Positions 46,116-56,501 of a stretch of DNA of 64,000 bases are shown piece after piece. Every line of letters begins with the position of its first letter. Position 1 is the stretch's first letter. Source of the stretch: Blumeriella jaapii (Eukaryota; Ascomycota; Leotiomycetes; Helotiales; Drepanopezizaceae); NCBI GenBank assembly GCA_009599575.1, contig VWND01000001.1:2542001-2606000 (forward strand). Direction: 5' to 3'. The translations under genes were made by a program, and so were the position numbers. The notes under the pieces are model-generated. The model had not been told where the DNA came from, ran no database searches, and saw nothing but the letters and a program-made list of their open reading frames with translations.

Positions 46116-46773
46116 ATGAACATCATCGAAAGCCAGGTTGCCGACCTCAACAACCTCGCTGACTCCCCCCTCGCGTTGTCCACATCCTCGGCGGCGGCGG
46201 CGCGCAGCATGAGCGGACCCCGACTGTCCTCGAGTGCCGAAAGCCCGGCGGATTCTGGCCCAGGTGGTGGTGGGAGCGCGAAGAAGAGGAAGATCGACGA
46301 GACGAACTCGAACGCGAATGGCAACGCGAATGGCAACGCGAATGGCAACGCGAATGGCAACGGCAACGGCAACGTCAACGTCCACGGCCACGGGAACACG
46401 CATACCAGGGCCAAGAGGAACAGATACATTTCCATCGCATGGTGAGCCTCTTACCACTATCCGACGTGGCGGGCCGGGGGAGTCCGCGGCGCAACCCGCG
46501 CAACGCGCTCTACGAGCTCAACGAGTCGCGATGGATGGCGCGGTCCGAGGCTGATACGGGGAACTCTTAGCAATGAATGCAAGCGGAGGAAGATCAAGTG
46601 CAATGGGAACACGCCCTGCCAGCGCTGTGGCAACCTCAACCTCGATTGCCAGTATGCGCCAAACTGCTGCACCAATGGCTTCAAGGAGTCCGACGAGTTT
46701 CGACACATGAACCTGCATCTGGCCGCGCTGCAGGAGCAGGTCGATGCCCTGTATGCGAACCTGACCGCGCTGC

Positions 46774-46806
<33 letters not shown>

Positions 46807-48975
46807 GGGGAGCCGGAGGGGGAGACGCGGCCTCGTTTGTCACCCCCTCGGAGGCTTCGGTGTCGGTTTCCCAGCTGCCGCCTATCTCGCCTTCAGCCAG
46901 ATACTGTCCCGCTCCCAAACACCCATCTTTTCGCGGCCCCACAAGCTCGGCATTCAGTCTCGACGTCGCGAAGAATACACTGCACAACATGGGTTATCAG
47001 GGACTCGGGGTGGACGAAGGCCTTGTGACCTCAGACGCCACGCCAATTGGCTCTCCTCCTCCTGCTCCGCCTCCAAGTGCACGAGTGCGGCACCTGTCAG
47101 TTGCAGAGGGCCATCTCGTCAAGGATCCCATCTGGGCACTCAGCAGGGACGAGATGGTTCGTTTGTGTGGGGTGTACGAGGAAGAGATGGGGCTGATGTA
47201 CCCCGTCGTTGACATCGAGAAGATCATCGCGTACGGGGCCAATTTGTACAATCGTCTCGAGGCAACAGGACGGGCTGGTCTTGCCAGTCCGGTCATGGCG
47301 GGGAACGGGCTTCCCGACGACCAATCTCTCGTCTTGAAGATGGTGCTCGCGTGTGCTGCCGTGGCGGAAGGGAATGGCCAGAGCGAGATCGCGTACAGGC
47401 TGTTCGAAAGCGTGAGGGAAGCTGCCGATCGAAGATTGCATAGCGAGGTGATCGATGTCAAAAGCCTGCCCTTCTTGGTGCTCGTGGTATGTCAGGCCGG
47501 TTCACATGTGGGCTCGTGGAATACAGATCACCATCAGAAGCTGATCATTCTAGTCCATATATCATTTCCACCGTGACGAAGAGGCCTTGGCCTGGAGAAT
47601 TATCGGTATGCTGTTCCGCTTGTCAGAACCTTGCACGCGCCGTGAAGCCTCGAGCGTGTTGTGCCTACAGTACATTTCCGGCCACGCTCGGGTTCCGTTG
47701 AGCTCCCACTAACACCACGACCAGGTCAAGTCGCTCGGATGTGCATAGAACTGGGTCTCCATCGTCGGGAATCTTTATTCAAGGTAGTGAAAGATGAGCA
47801 GGAGAGATCCGAGGCGATTACTCTCTTCTGGTCCATCTACGTGCTGGATCGAAGGTGGAGTTTTGGCACTGGCATGCCGTTTGCGTTGCAAGACGCCGAC
47901 ATTGACCCAAATCTCCCCGAGCCCGTAAGTACGCTTTCGTGAGCCCAAGAAGACATGGGCTAACACTGTCCAGGAGCTTGCTATCTCTTACCTCAACGTC
48001 ATGATCGCCTACTCGCGTATCGCATCGAAGGTTTGGAAATCAGTCTGCAGCTTTTCGCTGATCACGGCGCCGGTCCCGAACCCGGAGGATATCGGCTACC
48101 TCGACTATCAGGTTCTGCAATGGCAGAAAAACATACCTTCTGAACTTCAACTGCCGACCTCATCCTCCGCTCAATCCTCTTCTCGTGCCATCCATCGCTT
48201 GCAGATACTGCTCTATCTGAGAACGAATCAAATGCGCATTCTCATCTACCGCCCTGTCTTGCACTCTGCATCATCCATCCAGGATCATCTTCAGTATGCC
48301 GACACGGTTGTCGAGCTGGCCAAAGACACCATCCGCGCTCTCACGCACCTCAATCAGACGTCTGACATTTACCGCGCACAGCAGGTCTGCTTCAACTACT
48401 TTCTCATCTCCGCCTTGGCCGTCATCTTCCTGGCCAGCTGCCACGCACCCGTGCACTTTAGTGCTCTGTGCCGAGAGGAGTTCTACATGGCTCTCGATCT
48501 TGTCAAAGGCTTCAGCACCAAGTCGTTTGTCAGCAAGCGGCTGTGGCGGACGATCAAGGGCCTCAAAGAGGTCGGTCCGAAGCTCGGCCTGAGTCCCGAT
48601 TTGCATCTCCATGGCGGGCTTGCGCACCACCATGGGATCCACGAGGACGATGCTCACTCCTCGGCCGCATTGGCGATGGCGGGCCTGGCCGGACACGAGA
48701 TCAGCGGCATGGGCGTCAACGGGTTCGGCGGCGACGGGCTGGTGGGCGGGATCGGCAACAGCCCGATGAACGGCTACCAGATGAGCACGGAGATGACGCA
48801 TCTGTTTGAGGCGGCGCTGGGGAGCGTGGGGATGAACGGCAGCGGGAGCCACCCGTCCGGGACGCCGTCTGCCGGGGCCAACTTTGCTTCGCTCGACGAC
48901 GGGCTGGGAGGCGTCGGCAGCAATTTCTTTGGCGGCGACGAGGAACTGTATCGGCAGCTGAGGGACTTGTTCTAG
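46116..48975 (+). CDS. Zn2Cys6 fungal transcription factor
   Basis: Exons 46116-46441, 46571-47486, 47554-47605, 47725-47924 and 47974-48975; 831 residues, phases consistent. The N-terminal 108 residues include a nuclear signal (KKRKIDE), an Asn-Gly-Asn-Ala repeat from a 12-bp tandem, and RAKRNRYISIA. Intron 1 splits the zinc cluster, which reads ACNECKRRKIKCNGNTPC then QRCGNLNLDC, the canonical CX2CX6CX6CX2CX6C. A coiled stretch (HLAALQEQVDALYANLTALR) and a Gly-Ala repeat follow. The fungal-specific middle homology region (PF04082 type) spans about 290-600 (VYEEEMGLMYPVVDIEKII, VARMCIELGLHRRESLF, LFWSIYVLDRRWSFGTGMPF). The C-terminus is Gly/Met/His-rich. It may regulate the adjacent aromatic catabolism pair, but that is only proximity. 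An in-frame ATG at 45999 would lengthen the protein; 46116 is preferred because the intervening sequence looks non-conserved. Confidence 0.88.
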
Positions 48976-49184
48976 TCACATGTACACGTGCATTGTATAG
49001 TGGTATGTATCTAGGGCCCCAGTGCCACGGCATGGCCAGGGGCAGGTCTGCTTTCACGAAGATGTCGCCCCGGTCCAGCTCTGTTTACCCGTCGAAGCGC
49101 CTGCCAGGCCGCAAGCCGCTTTCGCATCTGACTCTGACCCCTTCCCCACGCTGGTGACGGAGCCATCGACCGACCGCGCGAATG

Positions 49185-50585
49185 CTACAAGTTCGGCGCG
49201 CTCTGCACCGTCCCCTCGCAGCGCCCAAAGCCAACCCTCTCGCCCGCGGCGCCGCACCAGCCACGCATCACGACCGCGTCCCCGTCCTCCAGGAAGGTGC
49301 GCGTGTCCGTGCCGGCCAGCCGGATCTCCCGCTTCCCGCCGTCGGTCATCTCGAGCATGCTCCCCCGATCGCTGCGGTCGTCGCGCGTCCCGCTGATGGT
49401 GCCGCTCCCCAGCAGATCGCCGACGGCCATGGGGCAGCCGCCGGAGGCGTGGTGGGCCAGCATCTGCGGGAAGCTCCACAGCAGGTTGCGGCTGCTGACG
49501 CGGGCGAGCGTCGTCGTGGCCCCCGCGGGCGTCGTCAGGGCGAGCTCGAGCTGGATGTCGAACACGCTCGGCTCCGCGTCGGCCTCGGCGAGATGCGGCA
49601 GCACCCGGGTCGCGTTCGGCAGCTTCGGCACGCGGAAGGGCGCCAGGGCGTCGGCCAGCACGACCCAGGCGCTGACCGTCGTGCCGAAGTTCTTGGCGTT
49701 GAAGGGCCCCAGCGGCACGTACTCCCAGGTCTGGAGGTCGCGCGCGCTCCAGTCGTTCAGCAGGACGTAGCCGAAGATGTGGGCCTCGGCGGCGGCGAGG
49801 CGGATCGGCTTGCCTAGCGCGCTGCCGCGGCACAGCAGGCAGCCGAGCTCGAGCTCCACGTCGAGGCGCCGGCTCGGCCCGAACACCGGCTGCTTCGGCT
49901 CCGCGGCCGGGTCGAGCAGCATCTGGCCGTTGGGCCGCGTGATGGGCGTGCCCGACACGACGACGGACGAGGCCCGGCCGTGGTAGCCGACGGGCAGGTG
50001 GGTGTAGTTGGGCTGGAGGGCGTTGGCGGCGCCGCGAAACAGGGTGCTGGACCGCGATGGGGATCAGCCTGTGGTCTCTCTCTCGACGCAGCCGCGGGGG
50101 GGGATATGTCCCGAAGCATCGCGCCTCGCGCCTCGCGCTACCTACCCCACGTTGACGGCGTGGTTGACGCCGGCGAAGAAGTCCGTGTAGTCCCCGATCC
50201 GCATGGGCAGGTGTGTCGTGGTGTGCTCTCGGGGCAGCAGCGCCGCCGCCCTCAGAGCGTCGTCGTCCCTCAGCACGCCCGCGCGCCGGCCGCCCGCGGC
50301 GAACACGTCTTGCAGGAAGGCCCGGACTTGCGCGTGCACCGGGCGTCCGAGGGCGGCGAAGGCGTTCAGCGTCGGCTGCGCGAAGACGGCGAGGTGCGGC
50401 TCGAACGGGGCTCCGGCGAAGCCGTGGCCGGCGGCGAAGGCGGCCAGGTCCAGCACGTGGTCGCCGATGGCCACGGCCGGGCGCTTCTGCGGCGCGCCGC
50501 GGGAGCTGATGATGCCGAAGGGGATGTTGGCGAGCGAGAAGTCGCTGTCGGCGGGGATGGGGAGCCAGGAGGGGAGGGGCGCCAT
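49185..50585 (-). CDS. fahA: Fumarylacetoacetase
   Basis: Exons 50585-50146 and 50046-49185, intron GTAGGT..CCAG, 433 residues. It hydrolyses fumarylacetoacetate to fumarate and acetoacetate, the last step of phenylalanine, tyrosine and phenylacetate breakdown. Seen: LANIPFGIISSRGAPQKRPA, MRIGDYTDFFAGVNHAVNVG (the D-Y-T-D-F metal Asp and the catalytic His in NHA, comparable to mouse Asp126 and His133), ALQPNYTHLPVGYHGRASSV, GTPITRPNGQML, FGPSRRLDVELELG (metal-binding Glu pair), FGYVLLNDWSARDLQTWEYV and FNAKNFGTTVSAWVVLADAL. Frames run 320 residues upstream of 50585 without a stop, but they are compositionally unlike the enzyme and are treated as promoter. Divergent from the CYP504 gene and convergent with the Zn2Cys6 gene (209-bp gap). 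Confidence 0.95.
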
Positions 50586-51266
50586 GGCGGAGGTGGAGGT
50601 GGTGTTGTGGTCGCCAAGGGACAAGATTGGGGGTGTCGAGGTGTCGAAGGTGTCGAAGATGTGAAGCCGTAAAGGTGTGAAGCCGTCAACGCTGTCGAAA
50701 CCGCCAACGCTGTCGAAACCGCCAACCTCGTCGAAACCCAAAACAACAACAACCCGATGTTTGTTGACTTCGCCTTCGCCTACCGCCAACGCCGCCATCA
50801 CGCCGACAACACTCGAAACGCGGGGTAGGCGCGCCCCGCCCCGGCCGTCGCGGCGCTTTTCCGCTCGGGTCGCTCCTCTCGCTCGTCCCGCGCCCGCTGT
50901 CCCCTGCCCTTCCGGCGCACGTGATCGTTCCCACAACCCCGCCAGCGCGGAACGGCATTCCGCGGGGAGGGGTGACAGCTCTCGAGAATTCCTCGCGACT
51001 TTTCTCCCTCTCCGACTTCTTCCTCCTACAACACCACACCACACCACTGCTGACCATCCATATACATATATCGAGACCACATCTACATCGACAACACATA
51101 CATCGACAACACATACATCGACCACATATACATCGACCACATATACATCGACCACAACTTCTCCTTCATCCAAGCTCGCGGGTCGACCGTTTCGTTTCTT
51201 CTCCGTATACAACTCCCGCCCCCACCCCCTCATGTTCCCCTCCCCCCAGTCGACCCCATCGCCAAC
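50586..51266. promoter_or_regulatory. Shared bidirectional promoter of fumarylacetoacetase and CYP504
   Basis: 681 bp between the two divergent start codons. Contains a GTCGAAACCGCCAACG-type repeat (three copies, about 50660-50740) on the fumarylacetoacetase side and five 15-bp units on the CYP504 side. Co-regulation by aromatic substrates is inferred from shared pathway and layout. Confidence 0.6.
51085..51159 (+). repeat. Five tandem 15-bp units in the CYP504 leader or promoter
   Basis: Units ACATCGACAACACAT (x2) and ACATCGACCACATAT (x2) plus a last variant, 108-182 bp upstream of the CYP504 ATG. Confidence 0.9.
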
Positions 51267-53000
51267 ATGACCCTCCAAGCCACGGCCGTCGCCGTCGTCG
51301 CCGTCGTCTTCCTCCTCATCCGCTACCTCAACCGCACCGACACGCCCAAGATCGAGAACCTCCCCGAGATCCCCGGCCTGCCACTGTTCGGGAGTCTGCT
51401 GCACTTCGGAGAGCACCATGCCAAGGTCGCCGCAGAGCTGGCCACCAAGTATGGCCCGGTCTTCCAAGTCCGTCTCGGCAACCGCGTAAGCTTCCTGTGT
51501 TGTCATTTCTCCTTTCTCGTCCCTCATCGTCGACCCGCGCACGCTTAACCTACATGTATACGACCTGTTGATACCTCATGTTGACATGGACCTCAGCGCA
51601 TCGTCTTCGCCAACACCTTCGACTCGGTGCGTCACCTCTGGATCACCAACCAGTCCGCCCTGATCTCCCGCCCAACCCTCCACACCTTCCACACGGTCGT
51701 GTCCAGCTCGCAAGGCTTCACCATCGGCACCTCGCCCTGGGACGAGTCCTGCAAGAAGCGTCGCAAGGCCGCCGCCACGGCCCTCAACCGGCCCGCCGTG
51801 CAGACCTACATGCCCATCGTCGACCTGGAGTCGTGCGTCTCCATCCGCGAGATCCTCGACGACAGTCAGAACGGCACCGTCGACATCGACCCCATCGCCT
51901 ACTTCCAGCGTTTCGCGCTCAACACCTCGCTCACCCTCAACTACGGCACCCGCATCGACGGCAAAGTCAACAATGAGCTGCTGAAGGAGATCTGCGAGGT
52001 CGAGCGCGCCGTCTCCAACTTCCGGAGCACGAGCAACAATTGGCAGGACTACATCCCACTGCTGCGCCTGTGGCCGAGCCAGAGCAATGACGCGAAGGAG
52101 TGGCGGGATCGGCGAGACAAGTACCTGACCTTCCTGCTCGAGAAGCTGAAGAAGAATATCAAGGAGGGGACCGACAAGCCGTGCATTACCGGCAATATCC
52201 TGAAGGACCCGGAGGCCAAGTTGAACGAGTGTACGTCTTTCCCTTTGCCCATGGCCTGACATGTGTGTGCACCACGAAACCAAGCTGACAACGTGACAGT
52301 CGAGATCAAATCCATTTGCCTGACCATGGTCTCAGCCGGCTTGGACACCATCCCCGGCAACCTCATCATGGGCATCGCGTACCTGTCGTGCCCCGAGGGC
52401 CAGCTCATCCAGCAGCGTGCTTACGACGAGATCATGAAAGTCTACCCCGACGGCGACGCTTGGGAGAAGTGCGTCGTCGAAGAGAAGGTGCCGTACGTGA
52501 CGGCCTTCGTGCGCGAGGTCCTCCGCTTCTTTACCGTAATCCCCATCTGCCTGCCCCGGACGTCCATCAAGCCGATCCAGTACGGGGACGCCACCATCCC
52601 CGCCGGCACAACCTTCTACATGAACACGTGGGCCGCCGACTTCGACCCGGCGCGCTTCGCGGAGCCGCACCTGTTTTCGGTGGAGCGGTACCTCGACAAC
52701 CTCGAGGGCGTCGGCGGCACGCCGCACTACGCGTACGGGGCCGGCAGCCGGATGTGCGCGGGCAGCCACCTGGCGAACCGTGAGCTGTACACGGCATTTG
52801 TGCGCGTCTTCACGGCCTTTGTGATCGAGCCGCCGAAGGAGCCGAGGGATCGCCCGATCTTGGATGCGCTGGAATGCAATTCGAAACCGACAAGCTTGAC
52901 GACGGACCCGAAGCCGTTCAAGCTCGGGTTCAAGTGCAGGGATCCCTCGAAGGTGGAGAGATGGATTCGGGAGTGCGAGGAGCGGACGAGGCATCTGTGA
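51267..53000 (+). CDS. CYP504-family cytochrome P450, phenylacetate hydroxylase-like
   Basis: Exons 51267-51485, 51597-52230 and 52300-53000; 517 residues. N-terminal membrane anchor (LQATAVAVVAVVFLLIRYL) then the Pro-rich hinge NLPEIPGLPLFGSLL. Hallmarks are SSQGFTIGTSPWDESCKKRR and KAAATALNRPAVQTYMP (characteristic of CYP504), I-helix MVSAGLDTIPGN (AGxDT), K-helix FVREVLRFF (ExxR), FSVERYL, and heme loop YAYGAGSRMCAGSHLANREL with the Cys ligand. In Aspergillus, CYP504A (PhacA) makes 2-hydroxyphenylacetate and CYP504B makes homogentisate, feeding the pathway that ends with fumarylacetoacetase, its divergent neighbour here. Sequence favours the A subtype, but this needs a tree. Confidence 0.88.
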
Positions 53001-53630
53001 TGAGGGGGGAGGCGGAGAAAAAAGGCTCAGAACTGTATATACACATGGTAGGCGTCTGGAATCCACCAAGCTACCGTTACGTTTTCCTTCCCAGATCAGA
53101 CCCTGTGCGTTATCGTGTGTGGAAGTCAGGTCTACTAGCCCCAAGCTCAGCACGAGTCTTTCTCACGGGCGGGCGGGGAGCCTACCCAGTCTCGTTCGTC
53201 GTCACGAGCGGTTCTGGATCCGATCACGTCCCCGACACTTTGCACATGTGGATGAGCGACGACCATGTGTTGAGGTCGGCCCTCGCTATGATTGACATGC
53301 GATGGACCAACAACACCCATTACGAGACTCCCACGCCGGATTCATGAAAGTGGTACTTGCCACCTGCAGTCGAGGATAGTAGTCAACCGAATTCACAATC
53401 CCTCCGGATCTTGAGCTTCAGACCGAGCTGACCATTGCCATTGCCATTGCCATTGTCATCGACTCCCACCCCTCCTGGGTATCCGCGAGCCCTCCCAGGC
53501 GGTCCTTGTTCCCGCAAGTCCGCTCGAGCCCTCGAACGCCGTCAGATATCTCGAACGTCCACTGTCCGCCACGGTACTCCTCCCACCGCTTCCCCGAGCG
53601 TCGGTCCCCCCCAGCCAGCCTGACCCTCAC
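53001..53630. other. Convergent intergenic stretch
   Basis: No independent gene supported. Minus-strand 53560-53418 (RWEEYRGGQWTFEISDGVRG) could be a second exon of the following hypothetical gene through a GTGAGA donor near 53645. Simple repeat CATTGC at 53431-53456. Confidence 0.4.
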
Positions 53631-54071
53631 TCACTCCCCTCTCACCAGCTGCGTCCGCCGATGAGCCGGCCCTCGCCCGGCCAGCCTCTCCCAGAACGTC
53701 AACCCGCCGCCCCGCGACGACGGCGACGACGATGATGATGACGAAGAGCAGCTCGCGCCCGAATGCGAATCCCGCGACGCCTCATCTTGATCCCCATCTC
53801 TATCCTCATCTCCATTCCCATCCCCGTGCCCATTCGGCGACAGCAGCGACTCCGTGTCCTGCAGCGGCGTCGACGGGCGTTTGCTCCTCCCCGGCTTGAG
53901 GGGTAGAGCCAGGAATCGATTTCGCTCCGGCTCGGCGCGGGTTTGGGGGCGCGGCCGCCGGATGAGTGTCGATCGCTGTCGCTTGAGGTTGTGGTGGTGG
54001 TTTTGGGGGTGGTGGTGATGGTGATGGTGGCTGGACGAAGCGACGTTGTGGTCGAGTCTTATTTCGGCCAT
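53631..54071 (-). CDS. Small low-complexity hypothetical protein
   Basis: 146 residues from ATG 54071 (MAEIRLDHNVASSSHHHHHH...). His and Ser runs, a basic stretch (LKRQRSTLIRRPRPQTR), an acidic GDGNGDEDRDGDQDE segment and an ordered-looking GGGLTFWERLAGRG at the C-terminus. The end may extend by splicing into 53560-53418. The upstream 5' flank is a T-rich tract on the plus strand. No family recognised; a short disordered nuclear or cytosolic protein is possible, and so is a non-coding frame in biased sequence. Confidence 0.4.
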   Translation of the reverse strand: MAEIRLDHNVASSSHHHHHHHPQNHHHNLKRQRSTLIRRPRPQTRAEPERNRFLALPLKPGRSKRPSTPLQDTESLLSPNGHGDGNGDEDRDGDQDEASRDSHSGASCSSSSSSSSPSSRGGGLTFWERLAGRGPAHRRTQLVRGE

Positions 54072-55829
54072 GGCGTTTTTTTTTTCTTTTCTTTTTTTCT
54101 CTTTTTTTTTTTCTCTTTTTTTTTTTCTCTTTTTTTTTTCTTCTTTTTTTTTTCTTCCTTTTTTTCCCTCACTTTTTCGGGGAGTGGTCAAATATTCTCT
54201 AGACCATGGCCACAGGATAGATACAGTAGAACAAGGCGCAGCTGTACCTACAGTACTTATACTTGAAGATGCGTGTGCATTCGCTGCCCCCTCAGTCCAC
54301 CCACGGACTTTCAGATCGCCAGCTCACGCAACCGTCATCTCCGCCAGGAGCAGGACACGCAAAGCATAAATGCACATGAGCAGAGCTTGAACCCATGACG
54401 CACGGCACGTTTCAGGCCACCAAAAGATATCCTTTCCGTACGTACAGTAAGGTCGGTCCTCCTCAGAATCAAGCCGAGTCCGGTGCTGCACCTATTCGGG
54501 CTTGTTGTTGGGTTCGACGTCGCGTGTTAAGCGAGACTTTTCATGCCAACCCCCATCCATGCCAACGCTGCGCTTTCACGACCGCGACCAAATCCTGGCA
54601 ATAACAACGGGATGCGTGCGACTTCTGCGTTCCTCGCTGGGGTCTAGGCGTACTGTGCGTACGTACGTGTGCCTTTGCCCGCGCCACGGCGACAGGATGG
54701 GTGCGCAGGTCCTCTCGAGAGTCAACATCAGTCAGCGCCCACTGCTGCTGCTGGAAGAGCCCACCCAGACTCACGGTTCGGAGCCAGAAGCAGAGAGAGA
54801 CGTTCGCCCTCACGGCACAGTACATACACGCTGTCTGTACAGCACACCCACACGTGCATACATACACACACTATGCTCAGATGAGATGCCTAGCGAGCAG
54901 GACCAGTCCTGACACGACAGGAAAAGGGGGCGTCCGTTCCACCTGCTCCTCGCAACGAGCTGCTCGCAAGCTCTGGAGAGAATCGTCGAACCCGCGCTCG
55001 CGCGCTCTACCCTGGGTGGACGACCGAACGAACGAACGAGAAGAACGAGGAATGGCAGACGAGCCCCGAGGAGGAAGGGCTTTCTGGGAGAGGCGCGAGC
55101 GCTTTCGAAACCTCGCTGCTCCGGGGAGAGACCCGGCTGGCTGCGTCGCGGCCCCGTTGCTCTAGAGGGAGGCGCTGCTGTACTGTACTGTACTGTATGT
55201 ATGTACATACATACATTGACAGCAGTTTGCGGATGCAACACGCCCCCCCCCCCCCCCCCCCCCCCCCCCGCGCGCGCGCGCTCGTGGACGACGTCCGTCG
55301 ATGAGAGCAAGACTTACACCGGTTCCTCACTCACTCACAATGTCGCGAACGTGGGCATGAGCTGAAACTCCTTGGGGAGCTGGCGAGACGGGATGGGTGG
55401 TGGTGGGGGCCGACTTGGGCTTGCTTGCCGGCTTCGTGCCAGATGGGGGGTGGTCGCTTGGCATGTTTACTTTTCACGAGTCAAAGGCCGATCTCTCGGT
55501 TCTGGTGTGGTGGCCGCTTTCGCGTCGGCCGCCACCCGTGCGTGACATGTCAAGTTGCAATCAGGGATGGGTTCTACAGTTACAGTAGGTATGTCTGTCT
55601 GATTCTGCGGTCGTGAGACCTCCGGCAGCCTGCCCTATGAAGAGGATGATGATGATGATGATGCCGTCTCCCGGCGTTTCCTCCTGATCCGTCACACTCG
55701 TTCGCGCATTCGTGTACAGCACACCACCCCCAAGACAACCTAACCTACCCGTCACCCCCATGGCGACGGCCTCTCGCACGCGTTCCCCGCGGCGGCCTGC
55801 CCAGCTCGGCCCCAACGCCGGCCGCGGCC
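54072..55829. other. Gene-free region with homopolymer tracts
   Basis: 54077-54175 is almost only T with scattered C. TACTG and TATGTA/CATAC repeats at 55173-55215 are followed by a run of 27 C at 55243-55269 and a (GC)n run to about 55281. No supported gene. Confidence 0.55.
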
Positions 55830-56501
55830 TCACTCGCCCTTGACGCGCGGACGTCGCAGCACGATGCCCCCGTCACAATAGGCGTTCTTGAGCACCAGGC
55901 TATGGAAGCGGAGCGTGCCCGTCGCCGGAATCCGGTCCCGGAAGTGGTTCACGAAGTCATCGAAATGGATGCCCCACTCGGGGATGGCCTCGATGATCTC
56001 GCGCGCCTGGATCGAGCCCGGCCGGTCGACGCCCGTGGTGCGGATCGCAGGCAGTTGGGAGTGCTCGCCCGCCTCCCGCCTCCCCGGCTGGGCACCCGCC
56101 CACGCCGTGCCGGCCGGGCCACCCGCCGGGGCACGCAGCTCGTGCCCGGGCCGGGCGGCCGTCGTCGGCGTCGGCGTCGGCGTCGGCTTCGCAGCACGCT
56201 GCCGAGACGCCGTCGCGGCAGGGCCTCTGCCCTTCCCCCTCGCCGCCTTCGGCCGCGAGCCCGCCGCGGCCGTGGCCTCTCTCGGCGGCCGCGCGCTGCC
56301 GGCGGCCTTCTGGACGGCCTGCTTCTCCGTGCAGCGCCGGCACACCTGGAACAGGTAGCCGTAGCGCGCGCGCGGGGTCGCGGGCTGCCCGCGGGGATGC
56401 TCGGCGCTGACGAACCGCTCGTCGAAGGCCCAGGTGCAGAATGTGATGTCGTGCAACTCGGTGCAGCCGCACACGAACCGGAGGAAGGTCTCGGTGCACA
56501 T
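55830..56501 (-). CDS. Hypothetical protein with Cys-rich N-terminus and AT-hook-like linker
   Basis: Single exon, 223 residues. MCTETFLRFVCGCTELHDIT, FCTWAF and FQVCRRCTEKQ place six Cys in the first 60 residues, a pattern I associate with many small ascomycete proteins starting MCxxxFxxFxCGC and possibly a metal site. A long Ala/Pro/Arg-rich linker follows with an AT-hook-like ARGKGRGP and a Pro-Thr repeat (PTPTPTPTT). The C-terminal 65 residues look ordered (SIQAREIIEAIPEWGIHFDD, FVNHFRDRIPATGTLRFHSL). Function unknown. The GC-rich antisense frames over it are not considered coding. Confidence 0.6.
   Translation of the reverse strand: MCTETFLRFVCGCTELHDITFCTWAFDERFVSAEHPRGQPATPRARYGYLFQVCRRCTEKQAVQKAAGSARPPREATAAAGSRPKAARGKGRGPAATASRQRAAKPTPTPTPTTAARPGHELRAPAGGPAGTAWAGAQPGRREAGEHSQLPAIRTTGVDRPGSIQAREIIEAIPEWGIHFDDFVNHFRDRIPATGTLRFHSLVLKNAYCDGGIVLRRPRVKGE

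Noticed and set aside
45378..46457. 359-residue minus-strand frame rich in Thr, Asn and Ile
   Set aside because: Spans the microsatellite, the solo LTR end and antisense of the Zn2Cys6 first exon.
50586..51542. In-frame upstream extension of fumarylacetoacetase by about 320 residues
   Set aside because: Composition is repetitive (Val-Tyr-Val-Val-Asp) and overlaps the divergent promoter and CYP504 exon 1; the enzyme is full length from 50585.
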